Assembly: GCA_046728075.1 (NCBI GenBank)
Contig: JBKPDV010000213.1
Span: forward strand, 1-24,291
Origin: JBKPDV01 sp046728075
Lineage (GTDB): Bacteria > Acidobacteriota > Thermoanaerobaculia > UBA5066 > Gp7-AA6
Direction of reading: 5' to 3'
Length of the DNA: 24,291 bases
Part shown: positions 7,454-15,703 of the stretch, in pieces
Position numbering within the stretch: the first letter of the stretch is position 1
Layout: every line of letters begins with the position of its first letter
The notes under the pieces: model-generated
Seen by the model: only the letters and a program-made list of their open reading frames with translations
What the model was told of the DNA's origin: nothing
The model's database searches: none
Program-made: the position numbers and the translations under genes

Positions 7454-8275
7454 CTACAGTCCCGCCAGTCCCGGTTCGATTCGGGCATAGCCCTGCTCGA
7501 CGGCCCAGAGGTCCAGCGAGAGCGAAACGAGGTCATCCACCTCCGGGATCGGCCGCGCGTCCTCGGACAGGTCGATGGATTTCACATAACGGTGGCAGGT
7601 CTCGCAGGCTTCGATCCGCACCGAGGGGTGTTTGTCGTTTTGGAACGTTGGAAGCTTAGGAGGATCCTCCTCGAAGCAGGAGGGGCACAGAATCCGCCCG
7701 AAGGGCCATTCACCGCCACAGAGGGCGCAACCGAGCATTCGCCGGGCTCCTTCCATGAGAGAGCCCTCGCGTCGGGCGGCGATCCACGGCCCGCCGCCGC
7801 AAAAGGGGCACTGCCCTCGGCGATGAGTGCGATCCGGAGCGACAGGGATGGAGCGCAGGACCTCGGCGTACGGGCGGAGCGCCGCACGAGAGATGTAGTC
7901 CTCGGAGAAGGGCCGATCGCCGTTCCAGGCCACGATCAGGCGCGTGCGCGCGGTTGAAGCGAGATCCTGTTGGCGGGCGCGAGCCTCTTCGGAAAGTGCC
8001 GCGGGACCTTCTTCGGCCGCAAAGCGAACGATCGACGAGAGCGAATCGAGGAATCGATCCAGATCCCTGTCCAGATGGCCGGTCAATGGTTCCTCTTGGT
8101 GGATCGTTTCGATCCGTGCCGCCACCCGGCCCTGAACTCGGTAGAGTCCCGCCGCGAAGCGCAGGGGCTCTTCGGCCGCGTCGGATTGCCGCGCGAGAAG
8201 CTCGGCACGCGCGGCGCGGCGCTCGAATTCCGAGGCGAGCTTCGAGGTGGGCGCGCTTTTTTTCCAGATCGTCAT
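7454..8275 (-). CDS. fdhE: Formate dehydrogenase accessory protein FdhE
   Basis: Cytoplasmic iron-binding maturation factor needed for activity of respiratory formate dehydrogenases; it interacts with the catalytic subunit before Tat export. The 273-residue protein has an N-terminal helical domain and a C-terminal rubredoxin-like zone with four CxxC pairs: Cys156/159 (QCPFCGGGPW), Cys183/186 (CALCGGEW), Cys197/200 (LCPSCFEED) and Cys224/227 (CETCHRYVKSIDL). This arrangement, especially the last, is diagnostic. E. coli FdhE is about 309 residues, so this is a little short. I chose ATG at 8275; a reading from a TTG at 8377 would add 34 Arg/Pro-rich residues. No clear Shine-Dalgarno is visible at either. 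It follows the cytochrome b gene by 111 bp on the same strand. Confidence 0.93.
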   Translation of the reverse strand: MTIWKKSAPTSKLASEFERRAARAELLARQSDAAEEPLRFAAGLYRVQGRVAARIETIHQEEPLTGHLDRDLDRFLDSLSSIVRFAAEEGPAALSEEARARQQDLASTARTRLIVAWNGDRPFSEDYISRAALRPYAEVLRSIPVAPDRTHRRGQCPFCGGGPWIAARREGSLMEGARRMLGCALCGGEWPFGRILCPSCFEEDPPKLPTFQNDKHPSVRIEACETCHRYVKSIDLSEDARPIPEVDDLVSLSLDLWAVEQGYARIEPGLAGL

Positions 8276-8386
8276 AGATAGGTGTAAGGGCGGGGGCCGA
8301 ACCGAGCGTCTTCGGCCGCGACAGTGGCGGGGGGACGCGACATGCGGCGAATCCGCCCGCCGCACCGCCCCTACCAAGTCTGCCGA

Positions 8387-9094
8387 CTAGACGCGATCCC
8401 GACGTGGATCCTCACCCGTGACGTCGCGGTACCAGTCCTTGTGGTGGAGGCGCGCCCACTTTCGGGTGACCGTGCCTCGCGTCATGGAGCGGAAGGTGCC
8501 CGGCTCGGCGACGGTCCCCAGATAGATGTGAAACACGATGGCGACCACGAACAGGATGAATGTGATGTCGTGGATCAGATATGCGAACTCCATCAGGAGG
8601 CGCGGGAAGGACCTCGGAAACCACATCATCAGACCGGAGAGCAGAAGCCCGACGGCTCCCAGTCCCGCCGTCCAGAAGAAAAACTTTTGTCCGCCGTTGT
8701 ATTTTCCGACGTACTCGTCTTCCGTCTCCCACCGCATGTACTTGATGAGCTTGGGCCCCCACCATCCGCGCTTTTCCTCGGGCGTCAGGCGCATGTCCAC
8801 CGCCCAGTCGATCGTCTCGATGGCGATGGCAATGAAGAACGCGACCCCCAGCCACGGATGGAGAGCGCGGCAGACCGTCAACCCGCCGAACAAATAGGCC
8901 ATCCATCCGAAGATCGGAGTCCAGATCGGCATTCCCGTGAACAGACACCCGAAGAAGGTCACGGCCACGATCCAGTGAATGACGCGCGAGGAAAGCTTGT
9001 GCCGGATGATCTCGTTGCCGACGAGGACGTCTTCCTTGTCTCGCGCGACGAGAACCGCCGGATCCATGGGACGGGGAGGATTGGCAGCGCTCAT
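8387..9094 (-). CDS. fdnI: Formate dehydrogenase cytochrome b subunit (gamma)
   Basis: Membrane di-heme subunit that takes electrons from the Fe-S subunit and reduces quinone. 235 residues with four transmembrane segments at about 39-60, 79-99, 138-158 and 168-193. Likely heme histidines are His40 (RVIHW), His79 (LHPW), His175 (LIHD) and His189 (VFHIYLG), which fits the FdnI/FdoI type. 'KYNGGQKFFFW' before the third segment is highly typical of this family. Start: ATG at 9094, with GGGGA a few bases upstream; the reading frame continues further upstream only as a shadow of the Fe-S subunit gene. The gap to that gene is 14 bp, so they are co-transcribed and probably stoichiometric. Compared with E. 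coli FdnI it has a longer cytoplasmic loop between segments 2 and 3 (RLTPEEKRGWWGPKLIKYMR). Confidence 0.95.
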   Translation of the reverse strand: MSAANPPRPMDPAVLVARDKEDVLVGNEIIRHKLSSRVIHWIVAVTFFGCLFTGMPIWTPIFGWMAYLFGGLTVCRALHPWLGVAFFIAIAIETIDWAVDMRLTPEEKRGWWGPKLIKYMRWETEDEYVGKYNGGQKFFFWTAGLGAVGLLLSGLMMWFPRSFPRLLMEFAYLIHDITFILFVVAIVFHIYLGTVAEPGTFRSMTRGTVTRKWARLHHKDWYRDVTGEDPRRDRV

Positions 9095-9108
9095 GTCGTC
9101 CCCTTTCT

Positions 9109-9993
9109 TTAGGCTTCCGGGAGGTTCGCGTCGTGGGCGTCGGCTCCCCGCACGCCCTTGCGCCCGTGATTCATGTAGTGGCCGAAGGCACCGATCACCG
9201 CGCCGAAGACGGCGATAACGCCGAGCGGCCGGACGATCTTCTTCCAGAACTTCACGCCCCACGGCACGTGCGGGCTCGCCGGAAGGTTGTACCAATCCGG
9301 ATGGTCCCCGTGGGCGAGCACCGTCACCACTCCGGTTCCGTTGACGCCGTCCGGATTGTAAAGGGCCGCGTTCTGGAATCCGTTCGCCTTCAGCTGCGCC
9401 ACCCGTGCGTTGCCCAGCGCGACCATGTCGTCCTTGTTGCCGAACTGCAGGCAGCCGGTCGGGCAGGCCTTGATGCAGGCCGGCTCGAGTCCGACGGAGA
9501 CGCGGTCCACACACAGCGTGCACTTGGCCATCTTGCCCGTGGTGGCGTGGAAGCGAGGCACGTCGAACGGGCAGCCGGTTTCGCAGTATCCGCAGCCGAT
9601 GCACTGGTCCGGGTTGACGTCGACGATGCCGTTGGCATACTGGACGATCGCGCCCGGCGCCGGGCAGGCCGCGAGGCAGCCCGGCTCGTCGCAGTGCATG
9701 CACTGGTCCTTCCGCATGAGCCAGGCGATGCCGCCCTCAACCTGCTGCTCGTTGAAGCGGATCAGGTTCCAGTATTCGGCATGGAGGGTCGGCAGCGTCT
9801 GATAGCTGCCGGCCTGCTTGGTCGCGAGCGTCTGCAGGTCGTTCCACTCCTGGCAGGCGGCCTCGCAGGCTTTGCAGCCGATGCAGGTCGAGGTGTCGAT
9901 GAATTTGGAAACCGTTGGGACGGTCCGCATTCCGGACTTGCTTCCCCAGACTGCGGCGGAAGAGCGGCGGATCTCGAGGTTTTGTACGCTCAT
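9109..9993 (-). CDS. fdnH: Formate dehydrogenase iron-sulfur subunit (beta)
   Basis: Electron-transfer subunit between the selenoprotein catalytic subunit and the membrane cytochrome b. 294 residues with sixteen cysteines forming four [4Fe-4S] sites: Cys37/40/43/47 (CIGCKACEAAC), Cys98/101/106/110, Cys131/134/137/141 (CIGCGYCETGC) and Cys158/161/173/177. A single C-terminal transmembrane helix lies at about 254-272 (PLGVIAVFGAVIGAF), with a short tail after it, as in FdnH/FdoH. It has no signal peptide of its own, which fits co-export with the Tat-signalled catalytic subunit. Start: ATG at 9993 with GGGAGG upstream, ten bases after the stop of the catalytic subunit gene. E. coli FdnH is also 294 residues long. 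Confidence 0.96.
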   Translation of the reverse strand: MSVQNLEIRRSSAAVWGSKSGMRTVPTVSKFIDTSTCIGCKACEAACQEWNDLQTLATKQAGSYQTLPTLHAEYWNLIRFNEQQVEGGIAWLMRKDQCMHCDEPGCLAACPAPGAIVQYANGIVDVNPDQCIGCGYCETGCPFDVPRFHATTGKMAKCTLCVDRVSVGLEPACIKACPTGCLQFGNKDDMVALGNARVAQLKANGFQNAALYNPDGVNGTGVVTVLAHGDHPDWYNLPASPHVPWGVKFWKKIVRPLGVIAVFGAVIGAFGHYMNHGRKGVRGADAHDANLPEA

Positions 9994-10003
9994 GATCGCC
10001 TCC

Positions 10004-13000
10004 CTAAGCCTTCTCGACCTTCACGAGGAACGCCTTGTATTCGGGCGTCCACGTGTTGGGGTCCATCGCCGAGGGGGTCAGAAGATTGGCGAGCGGCCCC
10101 GTGTGATTGGAGGCGCCGGCGAATCCCCAGTGGATCGGGAACCCGATCTGCCAGGCCGGCTTGCCGTCGATGTTCAGCTGCGGCATTCGTTTTGTGACCA
10201 TCGCGACCCCCTGGATCGCGCCCCGCTTGGAGATCACTTTGACCTGCGAGCCGTTGGCGATTCCCTTTTCGTTGGCGAGCCCCTCCGGGATCTCGACGAA
10301 GAACCCCGGCTGCATTTCGTTCAACCTTCCGTTCTGCTGGTGCTGTGTCCAGTAGTGGAAGTGCTCCGTCAGCCGGTAGGTCGTGCAGACGATCGGAAAG
10401 TCTTTCTTGTCCCCGTACACGTCCTTGTCGGTCGAGAACTTCTTGGACGCCGGGTTCGAGGTCACCTTCGGATGGAGCGGATTGTCGATGGCCGCCTCGA
10501 TCGCCTCGTAATGCTCCGGGAACGGTCCATCGTTCAAGACGGGAGCATAGAGCCGCCCGACTCCTTCGGGCAGCATGATGAACGCGCCGTACTCTCCGGG
10601 CTTGGAATCCGGCTTGATGTCCGGAACGTCGCCGGTCCACTTCTCGCCGTTCCACCAGATGCCGGGACGTTTGGGATCCCAGGGCTTTCCGTCCGCGTCG
10701 GCCGAGGCGCGGTTGTACATGATGCGGCGGTTGGCGGGCCAGGAGAATCCCCAGTTGTGATACATCCCCAGACCGTTCGGATCGGCGGTCGAGCGCCTCT
10801 GTGCGTTGTTCCCCGCCTCGGTGTAAACGCCGGAGTGGAGCCAGTTTCCGCAGAGCGTCGAGCCGTCGTCCTGGAGCTGGCCAAAGCCGTCGACCTGCTG
10901 GCCGGCGGTCTTCAACACCTTCGTCTTGTCCTTCGGGTCCGGGATGTCGGCGAGCGCCTTGCCGCTCATTTCTTTCAGGACTTCCCCCAGATCGGGATTG
11001 ACCGGATTCGTGTACGACCACAGGACGTTCAAGACCGGCTCGGGAACCTTGCCCGGGTCCTTCCGATAGAGAGCCTGAACCGCGAGCAGCATGCGGGCGA
11101 GGATCTCCTGGTCCGTCTTCGCCAGACCCGGAGGATCGAGAGCCTTCCATTTCCACTGGAGCCACCGGGCGGAGTTCGTGAACGTCCCATCCTTCTCGGC
11201 GAAGTTCGAGGCCGGGAGCAGGAAGACTTCGGTCTTGATCTGAGAGGCGTCCGGCCCCTCGTACTCCTTCGGGGCCTTCCAGAAGGCAGCGGTCTCCGTT
11301 TCGACGTTTTCGACGACCACGAGCCACTTCGCCTTCGCGAGAGCGGCGACCATCTTCTTGGAGTTGGGTCCGAGGCCGACGGGATTCATCCCGAACGTGA
11401 TCAGACCCTCCGGCCCGGGCTCCTTGCCGCCGACACGTGTCGAGCTTCCTCTGTACATGTCGTCGAAGATGTACATCCAGGAATAGTTGCCGTCGGTCTT
11501 GGGCAGCCAGTCATAGCCGAAGTCGTTCTCCTTGGTCGCGGCCTTGCCCCAGACGGACTTCAAGAGCGAGACCATGAACTTCGGGTAATTGACCCAATAG
11601 TTCATGGACGCCCAGTTCTGTTTGTTCAGAGTCGTCGGCGTGTTCGTGTCGAGATATTCCTTCAGCGTCGTCTGCGATCCGACCGGAGTCTTCAGGTAAC
11701 CCGGCAGGATTTCCGTATTGCCGGCGGTATCCGTCGCGCCCTGAATGTTCGAATGGCCGCGGAACGCGTTCATGCCGCCGCCGGGCCGTCCGATGTTTCC
11801 GAGCAGGAGCTGAAGGACAGCTCCCGCGCGGATCATCTGGACTCCCGTCGAATGCTGCGTCCAGCCGAGGGCGTACGTGATCGTTCCGACGCGCTCGGCG
11901 TTGCCCGTCGAGGTCACGATCTCGGCGACCTTCTCGAATGTGGCCTTCGGAGTGCCGCAGATCCTCTCGACCATTTCGGGCGTGTAGCGGTCGACGTGCG
12001 CCTTCAGGAGCTGAAAAACGCAACGCGGATCCTGCATGGTCTCGTCGACCTTGTAGGCCTTGGTCTTGGGATCCGGCTCGTACGCCCATGCCGACTTGTC
12101 GTATTCCGCCTTCGTCCCATCGAAGCCCGAGAACAGCCCGTCGGTGAATGTGTACTTCTCGCCGATGATGTAGGGGCCGTTGGTGTGGACCTTGACGTAG
12201 GCCTCGTGGAAACGCTTCTTGTCGATCGCGTACCGGATCAAACCGTTCAAGAACGCGATGTCGGTGCCGGGACGGATCGGCGCGTGCATGTCCGCGACCG
12301 CGGCCGTCCGCGTGAAGCGCGGATCAACGGCGATCAGCTTGGCGCCGCGGGTCCTCTTGGCCTCCATGAACCATTTGAAACCGACGGGATGGTTCTCCGC
12401 GGGATTGCCGCCCATCGCCAGGATGACATCCGTGTTCTTGATATCGACCCAACCATTCGTCATCGCCCCCCGACCGAACGTGGCGGCCAAACTGGCCACC
12501 GTTGGGCCGTGTCAAACCCGGGCCTGGGAATCTCGGTACGGCACCCCCAGGGCCGAGATGACTTTCCACTGTAAGAAATTGAATTCGTTGGTATCGGTAC
12601 AGCCGCCGATCATCGCGATGCCCGGATTGCGATTGACCGTCTGGCCCTTCGCGTTCTTCTCGACGAAGCACCTGTCGCGCGTGTCCTTGATGTGCTTGGC
12701 AATCTGCGCGATCGCGTCGTCCCAGCTGATGTCCTCCCACTTATCCGACCCGGCTCTGCGAACCTTCGGTTTGGTGAGCCGATTGGGGTTGGTGATGTCT
12801 TCTTTGAGGGTGATCCCCTTTGGACAGAGGCTGCCGCGACTGATGGGATGATCGGGATCCCCTTCGATGTGAACCACCGAGCCCTTGACGTTTTTGGCCT
12901 TGTCTCCGAGTGTGTGGATGATGACCCCGCAGGAGACGGCGCAGTAGGGGCAGATACTTCGAGTCTCGGTGGTTCGGGAGATTTTGAACTCGCGCATCTC

Positions 13001-13087
13001 GGCTTTCGCTTTGCCCACGTCGAAACCGAGCGCGATGGTTCCGCCGATCGTGGTGGCTTTCAAGAATCCGCGACGCGTGAGTTCCAT
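10004..13087 (-). CDS. fdnG: Selenocysteine-containing formate dehydrogenase-N major subunit (alpha)
   Basis: Catalytic subunit oxidising formate to CO2 with a molybdenum (or tungsten) bis-MGD cofactor, periplasmic side. The reading frame is continuous across an in-frame TGA at 12514-12512, codon 192, read as selenocysteine, giving 1027 residues. The context 'DSQARV-U-HGPTVASLAATFGRGAM' matches E. coli FdnG around Sec196 almost residue for residue. A Tat signal is present (LTRRGFLKATTIGG, Arg5-Arg6). The N-terminal [4Fe-4S] site uses Cys46, Cys49, Cys53 and Cys88 (LCPKG). Other family blocks: 'VDPRFTRTAAVADMHAPIRP', 'LLLGNIGRPGGGMNAFRGHS', 'NRRIMYNRASADADGKPWDP' and 'TYRLTEHFHYWTQHQQNGRL'. 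ATG at 13087 has AGGAGG five bases upstream. Automatic gene callers will split it at 12512 into a 191-residue piece and an 831-residue piece. No frameshift or loss of key residues is visible. Confidence 0.97.
12482..12514 (-). promoter_or_regulatory. Selenocysteine UGA codon plus bacterial SECIS-like hairpin
   Basis: The TGA at 12514-12512 is followed after eleven bases by a hairpin at 12500-12482: GGUGGCC, loop AGUUU, GGCCGCC, seven pairs with one U-G wobble. The eleven-base spacing is the same as I recall for the E. coli fdhF SECIS, and the loop keeps a G-U, which SelB reads in E. coli. The hairpin lies inside the coding frame, as expected in bacteria. Confidence 0.9.
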
Positions 13088-13092
13088 AAGGT

Positions 13093-13098
13093 CCTCCT
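13093..13098 (-). promoter_or_regulatory. Ribosome binding site of the formate dehydrogenase catalytic subunit
   Basis: Perfect AGGAGG on the minus strand, five bases before the ATG at 13087. It fixes the start so that the Tat motif RRGFLK sits at residues 5-10. Confidence 0.85.
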
Positions 13099-13155
13099 AC
13101 GCGGAAGCGAAGCAGCTCCTATTCCAGAACCGCGCGGGCCCGTTGTCAACAGGTT

Positions 13156-13995
13156 TTAAGCACGGCTAATCCGTTCCGGGTTCGCGTAGATGTTGAAGCG
13201 TCGCTCCCGCAGGAAGCCGACCAGGGTGACGCCGGCCGTTTGAGCCAGCTCGACTGCGAGGCTCGACGGGGCGGAGACGGATGCGACGATCGGAATGCCC
13301 GCAGCGTACCCTTTTTGAACAATTTCGAATCCCGCTCGCCCGGAAACCATGAGGATTCCGTTTGAGAGCGGCATCTCGCCTCGCAGAAAGAAGCCCCCGA
13401 CCAGCTTGTCGGTCGCGTTGTGCCGGCCGATGTCTTCGCGGATTTCTCGCAGGGACCCGTCGGCGGAAAAGAGAGCCACGCCATGGAGCCCACCCGTTCT
13501 TGCGAAGATCGACTGGCCCTCGCGAAGCCGCTCCGGCAGGCCGTAGAGAACCGTTGTCGCAACCCGGAGGGAGTCCGTCAAGGGAGGGCGGTCGCTGGGG
13601 ATCACGTTCTCGATCGAAGTCTTGCCGCAAACTCCACACGCAGAACCCATTACGGTTCCGCGCTGGAGTTTCTCGGCCCTTTCGAAGGCCCCCGGGGACA
13701 ATGTCGCCAGCAGCACATTGGCTCGGAGCTCGGGATCGACGCGTGGATCGTCTGGCCGCTCGAGGGCGATCAGGTCATCTGGTTCCCCGAGAACGCCCTC
13801 GGCGAAGAGGAGTCCCGCCGCCAGCTCCTCGTCATTTCCGGGCGTCCGCATCGTGGTGACGAATGAAGAGGCAGGTGCAGTGGACTCCAGACGGATGCGG
13901 ATCTCCAACGGCTCCTCGACCGCGAGGACGTCTTCTCGCTCGATTTCTGAGTTGCCTTCCCGGGCTCGGACGCGGACTCGGTCGATGGGTTCCAC
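13156..13995 (-). CDS. fdhD: Formate dehydrogenase sulfurtransferase FdhD
   Basis: Cytoplasmic sulfurtransferase that passes sulfur from IscS-type cysteine desulfurase to the Mo-bis-MGD cofactor of formate dehydrogenase, without which the enzyme is inactive. 279 residues, normal length. Visible features: the conserved redox pair Cys120/Cys123 in 'GSACGVCGKTSIENV', 'LFSADGSLREIREDIGRHNA' (the family's EDIGRHNA-x-DK signature), and 'SGRAGFEIVQKGYAAGIPIV' followed by 'SAPSSLAVELA'. The start codon is GTG at 13995, with only a weak GGAT-type ribosome site. It lies 68 bp upstream of the catalytic subunit gene on the same strand and 118 bp downstream of the ECF sigma gene, so accessory and structural genes are in one cluster. 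Confidence 0.96.
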   Translation of the reverse strand: MEPIDRVRVRAREGNSEIEREDVLAVEEPLEIRIRLESTAPASSFVTTMRTPGNDEELAAGLLFAEGVLGEPDDLIALERPDDPRVDPELRANVLLATLSPGAFERAEKLQRGTVMGSACGVCGKTSIENVIPSDRPPLTDSLRVATTVLYGLPERLREGQSIFARTGGLHGVALFSADGSLREIREDIGRHNATDKLVGGFFLRGEMPLSNGILMVSGRAGFEIVQKGYAAGIPIVASVSAPSSLAVELAQTAGVTLVGFLRERRFNIYANPERISRA

Positions 13996-14113
13996 GGAGA
14001 GATCCTAGCGTGAGCCATGGACCCTTTTCCCCGTTCGAGGCTGTGCTGCGGGCAGGCGGTTGCGTTCCGCTCGCTCAGCGCCACCCCCGCGACGATGATG
14101 ACACTTCGCCTGG

Positions 14114-14800
14114 CTACCGTCCGCTCCTCTTCAAAGCCGGAAGGATTCTCTCCTCCCACATCTGAAGGCAGCGCTGCCCGGCGAATCGAAAGGCCTCGCG
14201 TCGTATCGGTCCGACTGCCGCGTAAAGCTTCTTTCGCAGCAAGGCTCGGGCGCGGCGCAAACGCGTCTTGACCGCGTCCTCGGTGAGATTGAGACACTCG
14301 GCGGTATCGGCGGTGCTCATTTCTTCGACCTGCCTCAGCACGAAAACCGTCCGGTAGGGAGCAGGAAGGGCCTCGATCGCCGCCTCGATCATCGACTTCA
14401 TTTCCCGGGCGAGGACGCGGTCTTCGGATTCCGGCTCTGTTGCCGGTTCCTCCGGGGTTATTTTCCCAGCCGCGAGAGCGCCGGTCCTGGCCGCGCGAAC
14501 GCTTATCCGGCGAGCCCGAGCGCGAGCCTCGTAGACCGCGATCCGGGTCAGCCATGTCGAGAACTTGGCTTTTCCGGCGAACTGCTTCAGGTTCCGATAG
14601 GCCCGGAGATAGGTCTCCTGAACCACGTCCGCGGCGTCGTCGTCCTGCCTCAGTATGGAACGCGCGGCTCGATAGACCTTCTGGCTGTGGCGGTGAACGA
14701 GGAACTCGAACAGCGCTGTTTCACCCGCCAGGACACGGCGAACGAGCTGTTTGTCGGTCAGAGATTCCCCGAGCCGGGCCCGGGCGAGCTTTTTCGGCAT
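14114..14800 (-). CDS. ECF-type RNA polymerase sigma factor
   Basis: Alternative sigma-70 family member, 228 residues. Sigma region 2 lies at about 30-96, with the region 2.2/2.3 run 'DDAADVVQETYLRAYRNLKQ' and 'FSTWLTRIAVYEARARAR'. A variable linker (100-135) is followed by sigma region 4 at about 137-190, with 'LPAPYRTVFVLRQVEEMSTA' and the recognition helix 'LNLTEDAVKTRLRRARALLR'. A C-terminal tail of about 38 residues after region 4 contains one Cys (QRCLQMWEERILPAL). ATG at 14800 is preceded by a purine-rich GGAAGGGGAAGG; the longer reading starts with TTG at 14842. No anti-sigma gene follows; the next gene is fdhD, 118 bp away. That position suggests, without proof, that it controls the formate dehydrogenase cluster or responds to a related redox signal. 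The genes divergent from it are an alternative target. Confidence 0.93.
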   Translation of the reverse strand: MPKKLARARLGESLTDKQLVRRVLAGETALFEFLVHRHSQKVYRAARSILRQDDDAADVVQETYLRAYRNLKQFAGKAKFSTWLTRIAVYEARARARRISVRAARTGALAAGKITPEEPATEPESEDRVLAREMKSMIEAAIEALPAPYRTVFVLRQVEEMSTADTAECLNLTEDAVKTRLRRARALLRKKLYAAVGPIRREAFRFAGQRCLQMWEERILPALKRSGR

Positions 14801-15205
14801 CCTTCCCCTTCCTTTTCGATCGCCTCGGTTGGATCGTTGCAACTACAGAGTCTGCCCGAGGTCTTTCGGGGGCAAAGTTTTTTCAAAAGTTCGAAAAAAC
14901 CCGTCACCAAAGAACCGCTCGACCACTCAGTGGAGTCTAGGTGGACTGTCGGCGCCTGCCGGCGGCGCGACGCGGAGATGACTCGGCATTGGGCTTGCAA
15001 TTTCGTCTGTGACGGATGCCCCGTTTTGCCGCCAGGTTCGGCATTCGAAAAGGGGCCGAGATGAGGCGAAAGCTCTTGTTTCGTTTCAACGGGTCGAGCA
15101 CGACAACCAACAGTTCAGCTTGAATCTCTCTGAGCGGGAGAGGAACGATCTCAATCGAGCACCTCAAGTCGATTTCGCGCGTTTGCGCATGAGAAAGGAA
15201 CTGAG
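14801..15205. other. Divergent intergenic region between the ECF sigma gene and the DoxX-like gene
   Basis: About 405 bp with no convincing gene. It contains a perfect inverted repeat (14877-14900) and a short GC-rich stem (GCCCGA at 14854-14859 with TCGGG at 14866-14870), both in the probable leader or promoter of the sigma gene. Short readings through the right part have no family resemblance or ribosome site. I found no clear sigma-70 or ECF promoter by eye. Confidence 0.6.
14877..14900. promoter_or_regulatory. Perfect inverted repeat upstream of the ECF sigma gene
   Basis: GTTTTTTC at 14877-14884 and its exact complement GAAAAAAC at 14893-14900, separated by eight bases. It starts 76 bases before the sigma gene start. 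It could be an operator, a promoter-region AT element or a leader hairpin; sequence alone does not separate these. Confidence 0.4.
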
Positions 15206-15604
15206 ATGAACAACGGATCACGCCAGGCTTTCTTCCTCCTCCGTTTCGGTTTCACGGTCGCGCCAATCATCGCCGGTCTGGATAAGTTCCTTCATCTCCT
15301 CACGGATTGGGATAAATATCTCGCTCCCGCCGTCTCCAACACGCTGGGGATTCAGCCGCACACATTCATGATGATCGTGGGAGTCATCGAAATCGTGGCC
15401 GGAGTTGTCGTCGCGATCCACCCGCGGTTCGGGGGGTATCTCGTCTCGGCGTGGCTGCTCGGGATCATTATCGACCTCGTGCTCGTCGGGGGATATCTGG
15501 ACGTCGCCCTTCGAGACCTGGGACTCCTGCTGGGTGCACTGGCGCTTGCCCGTCTGGCCGAAGCGGAGGTCCGAGTGCGAACCGGGGCAACGGCGCGGGC
15601 GTGA
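15206..15604 (+). CDS. DoxX-like small integral membrane protein
   Basis: 132-residue membrane protein with four hydrophobic helices at about 8-27, 52-70, 78-98 and 101-118. The N-terminal 'RFGFTVAPIIAGLDKFLHLL' and the following 'DWDKYLAP' are typical of DoxX-like proteins, where the pattern R.....l..GldKF..ll is common. The family function is unsettled; members have been linked to thiosulfate:quinone oxidoreductase and to redox or detoxification complexes. The start at 15206 has AAGGAA about eight bases upstream. It is divergent from the ECF sigma gene across about 400 bp and is followed by the secreted helical protein 99 bp later on the same strand. Both the assignment and any link to the sigma factor are inferences. 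Confidence 0.75.
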   Translation: MNNGSRQAFFLLRFGFTVAPIIAGLDKFLHLLTDWDKYLAPAVSNTLGIQPHTFMMIVGVIEIVAGVVVAIHPRFGGYLVSAWLLGIIIDLVLVGGYLDVALRDLGLLLGALALARLAEAEVRVRTGATARA

Positions 15605-15703
15605 CTCGGGTGAATTGTCGACAGAGTGTCTCCAGGACGAAGCCATGCTCGCGGGCAACGTCCTCGACACGATGAGACTTCGCAACTAAGAAAGGAAAAT
15701 CCC

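Noticed and set aside
8276..8377. Upstream TTG start adding 34 residues to fdhE
   Set aside because: The extension is Arg/Pro-rich and unlike the family; ATG at 8275 gives the expected N-terminus.
8387..9703. 438-residue reading covering the cytochrome b subunit and part of the Fe-S subunit gene
   Set aside because: The part above 9094 is an out-of-frame shadow of the Fe-S gene, rich in Arg/Gly; the cytochrome b starts at 9094 with a ribosome site.
10004..12499. Separate 831-residue molybdopterin oxidoreductase gene starting with GTG at 12499
   Set aside because: It is the part of the selenoprotein after the TGA at codon 192; the family alignment continues through the TGA, so it is one gene from 13087.
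9818..12574. 918-residue plus-strand open reading frame
   Set aside because: It is antisense to the formate dehydrogenase genes, with Arg/Asp/His/Val-rich shadow composition and no recognisable motifs; long antisense frames are common in high-GC DNA.
15142..15170. ECF-type promoter (GGAAC with downstream GTC) before the DoxX-like gene
   Set aside because: The spacing between the two elements is about 21 bases, longer than the usual 16-17, so I do not call it.
15009..15209. 66-residue open reading frame before the DoxX-like gene
   Set aside because: It overlaps the DoxX-like start, has no ribosome site, no family resemblance and lies in a likely promoter region.
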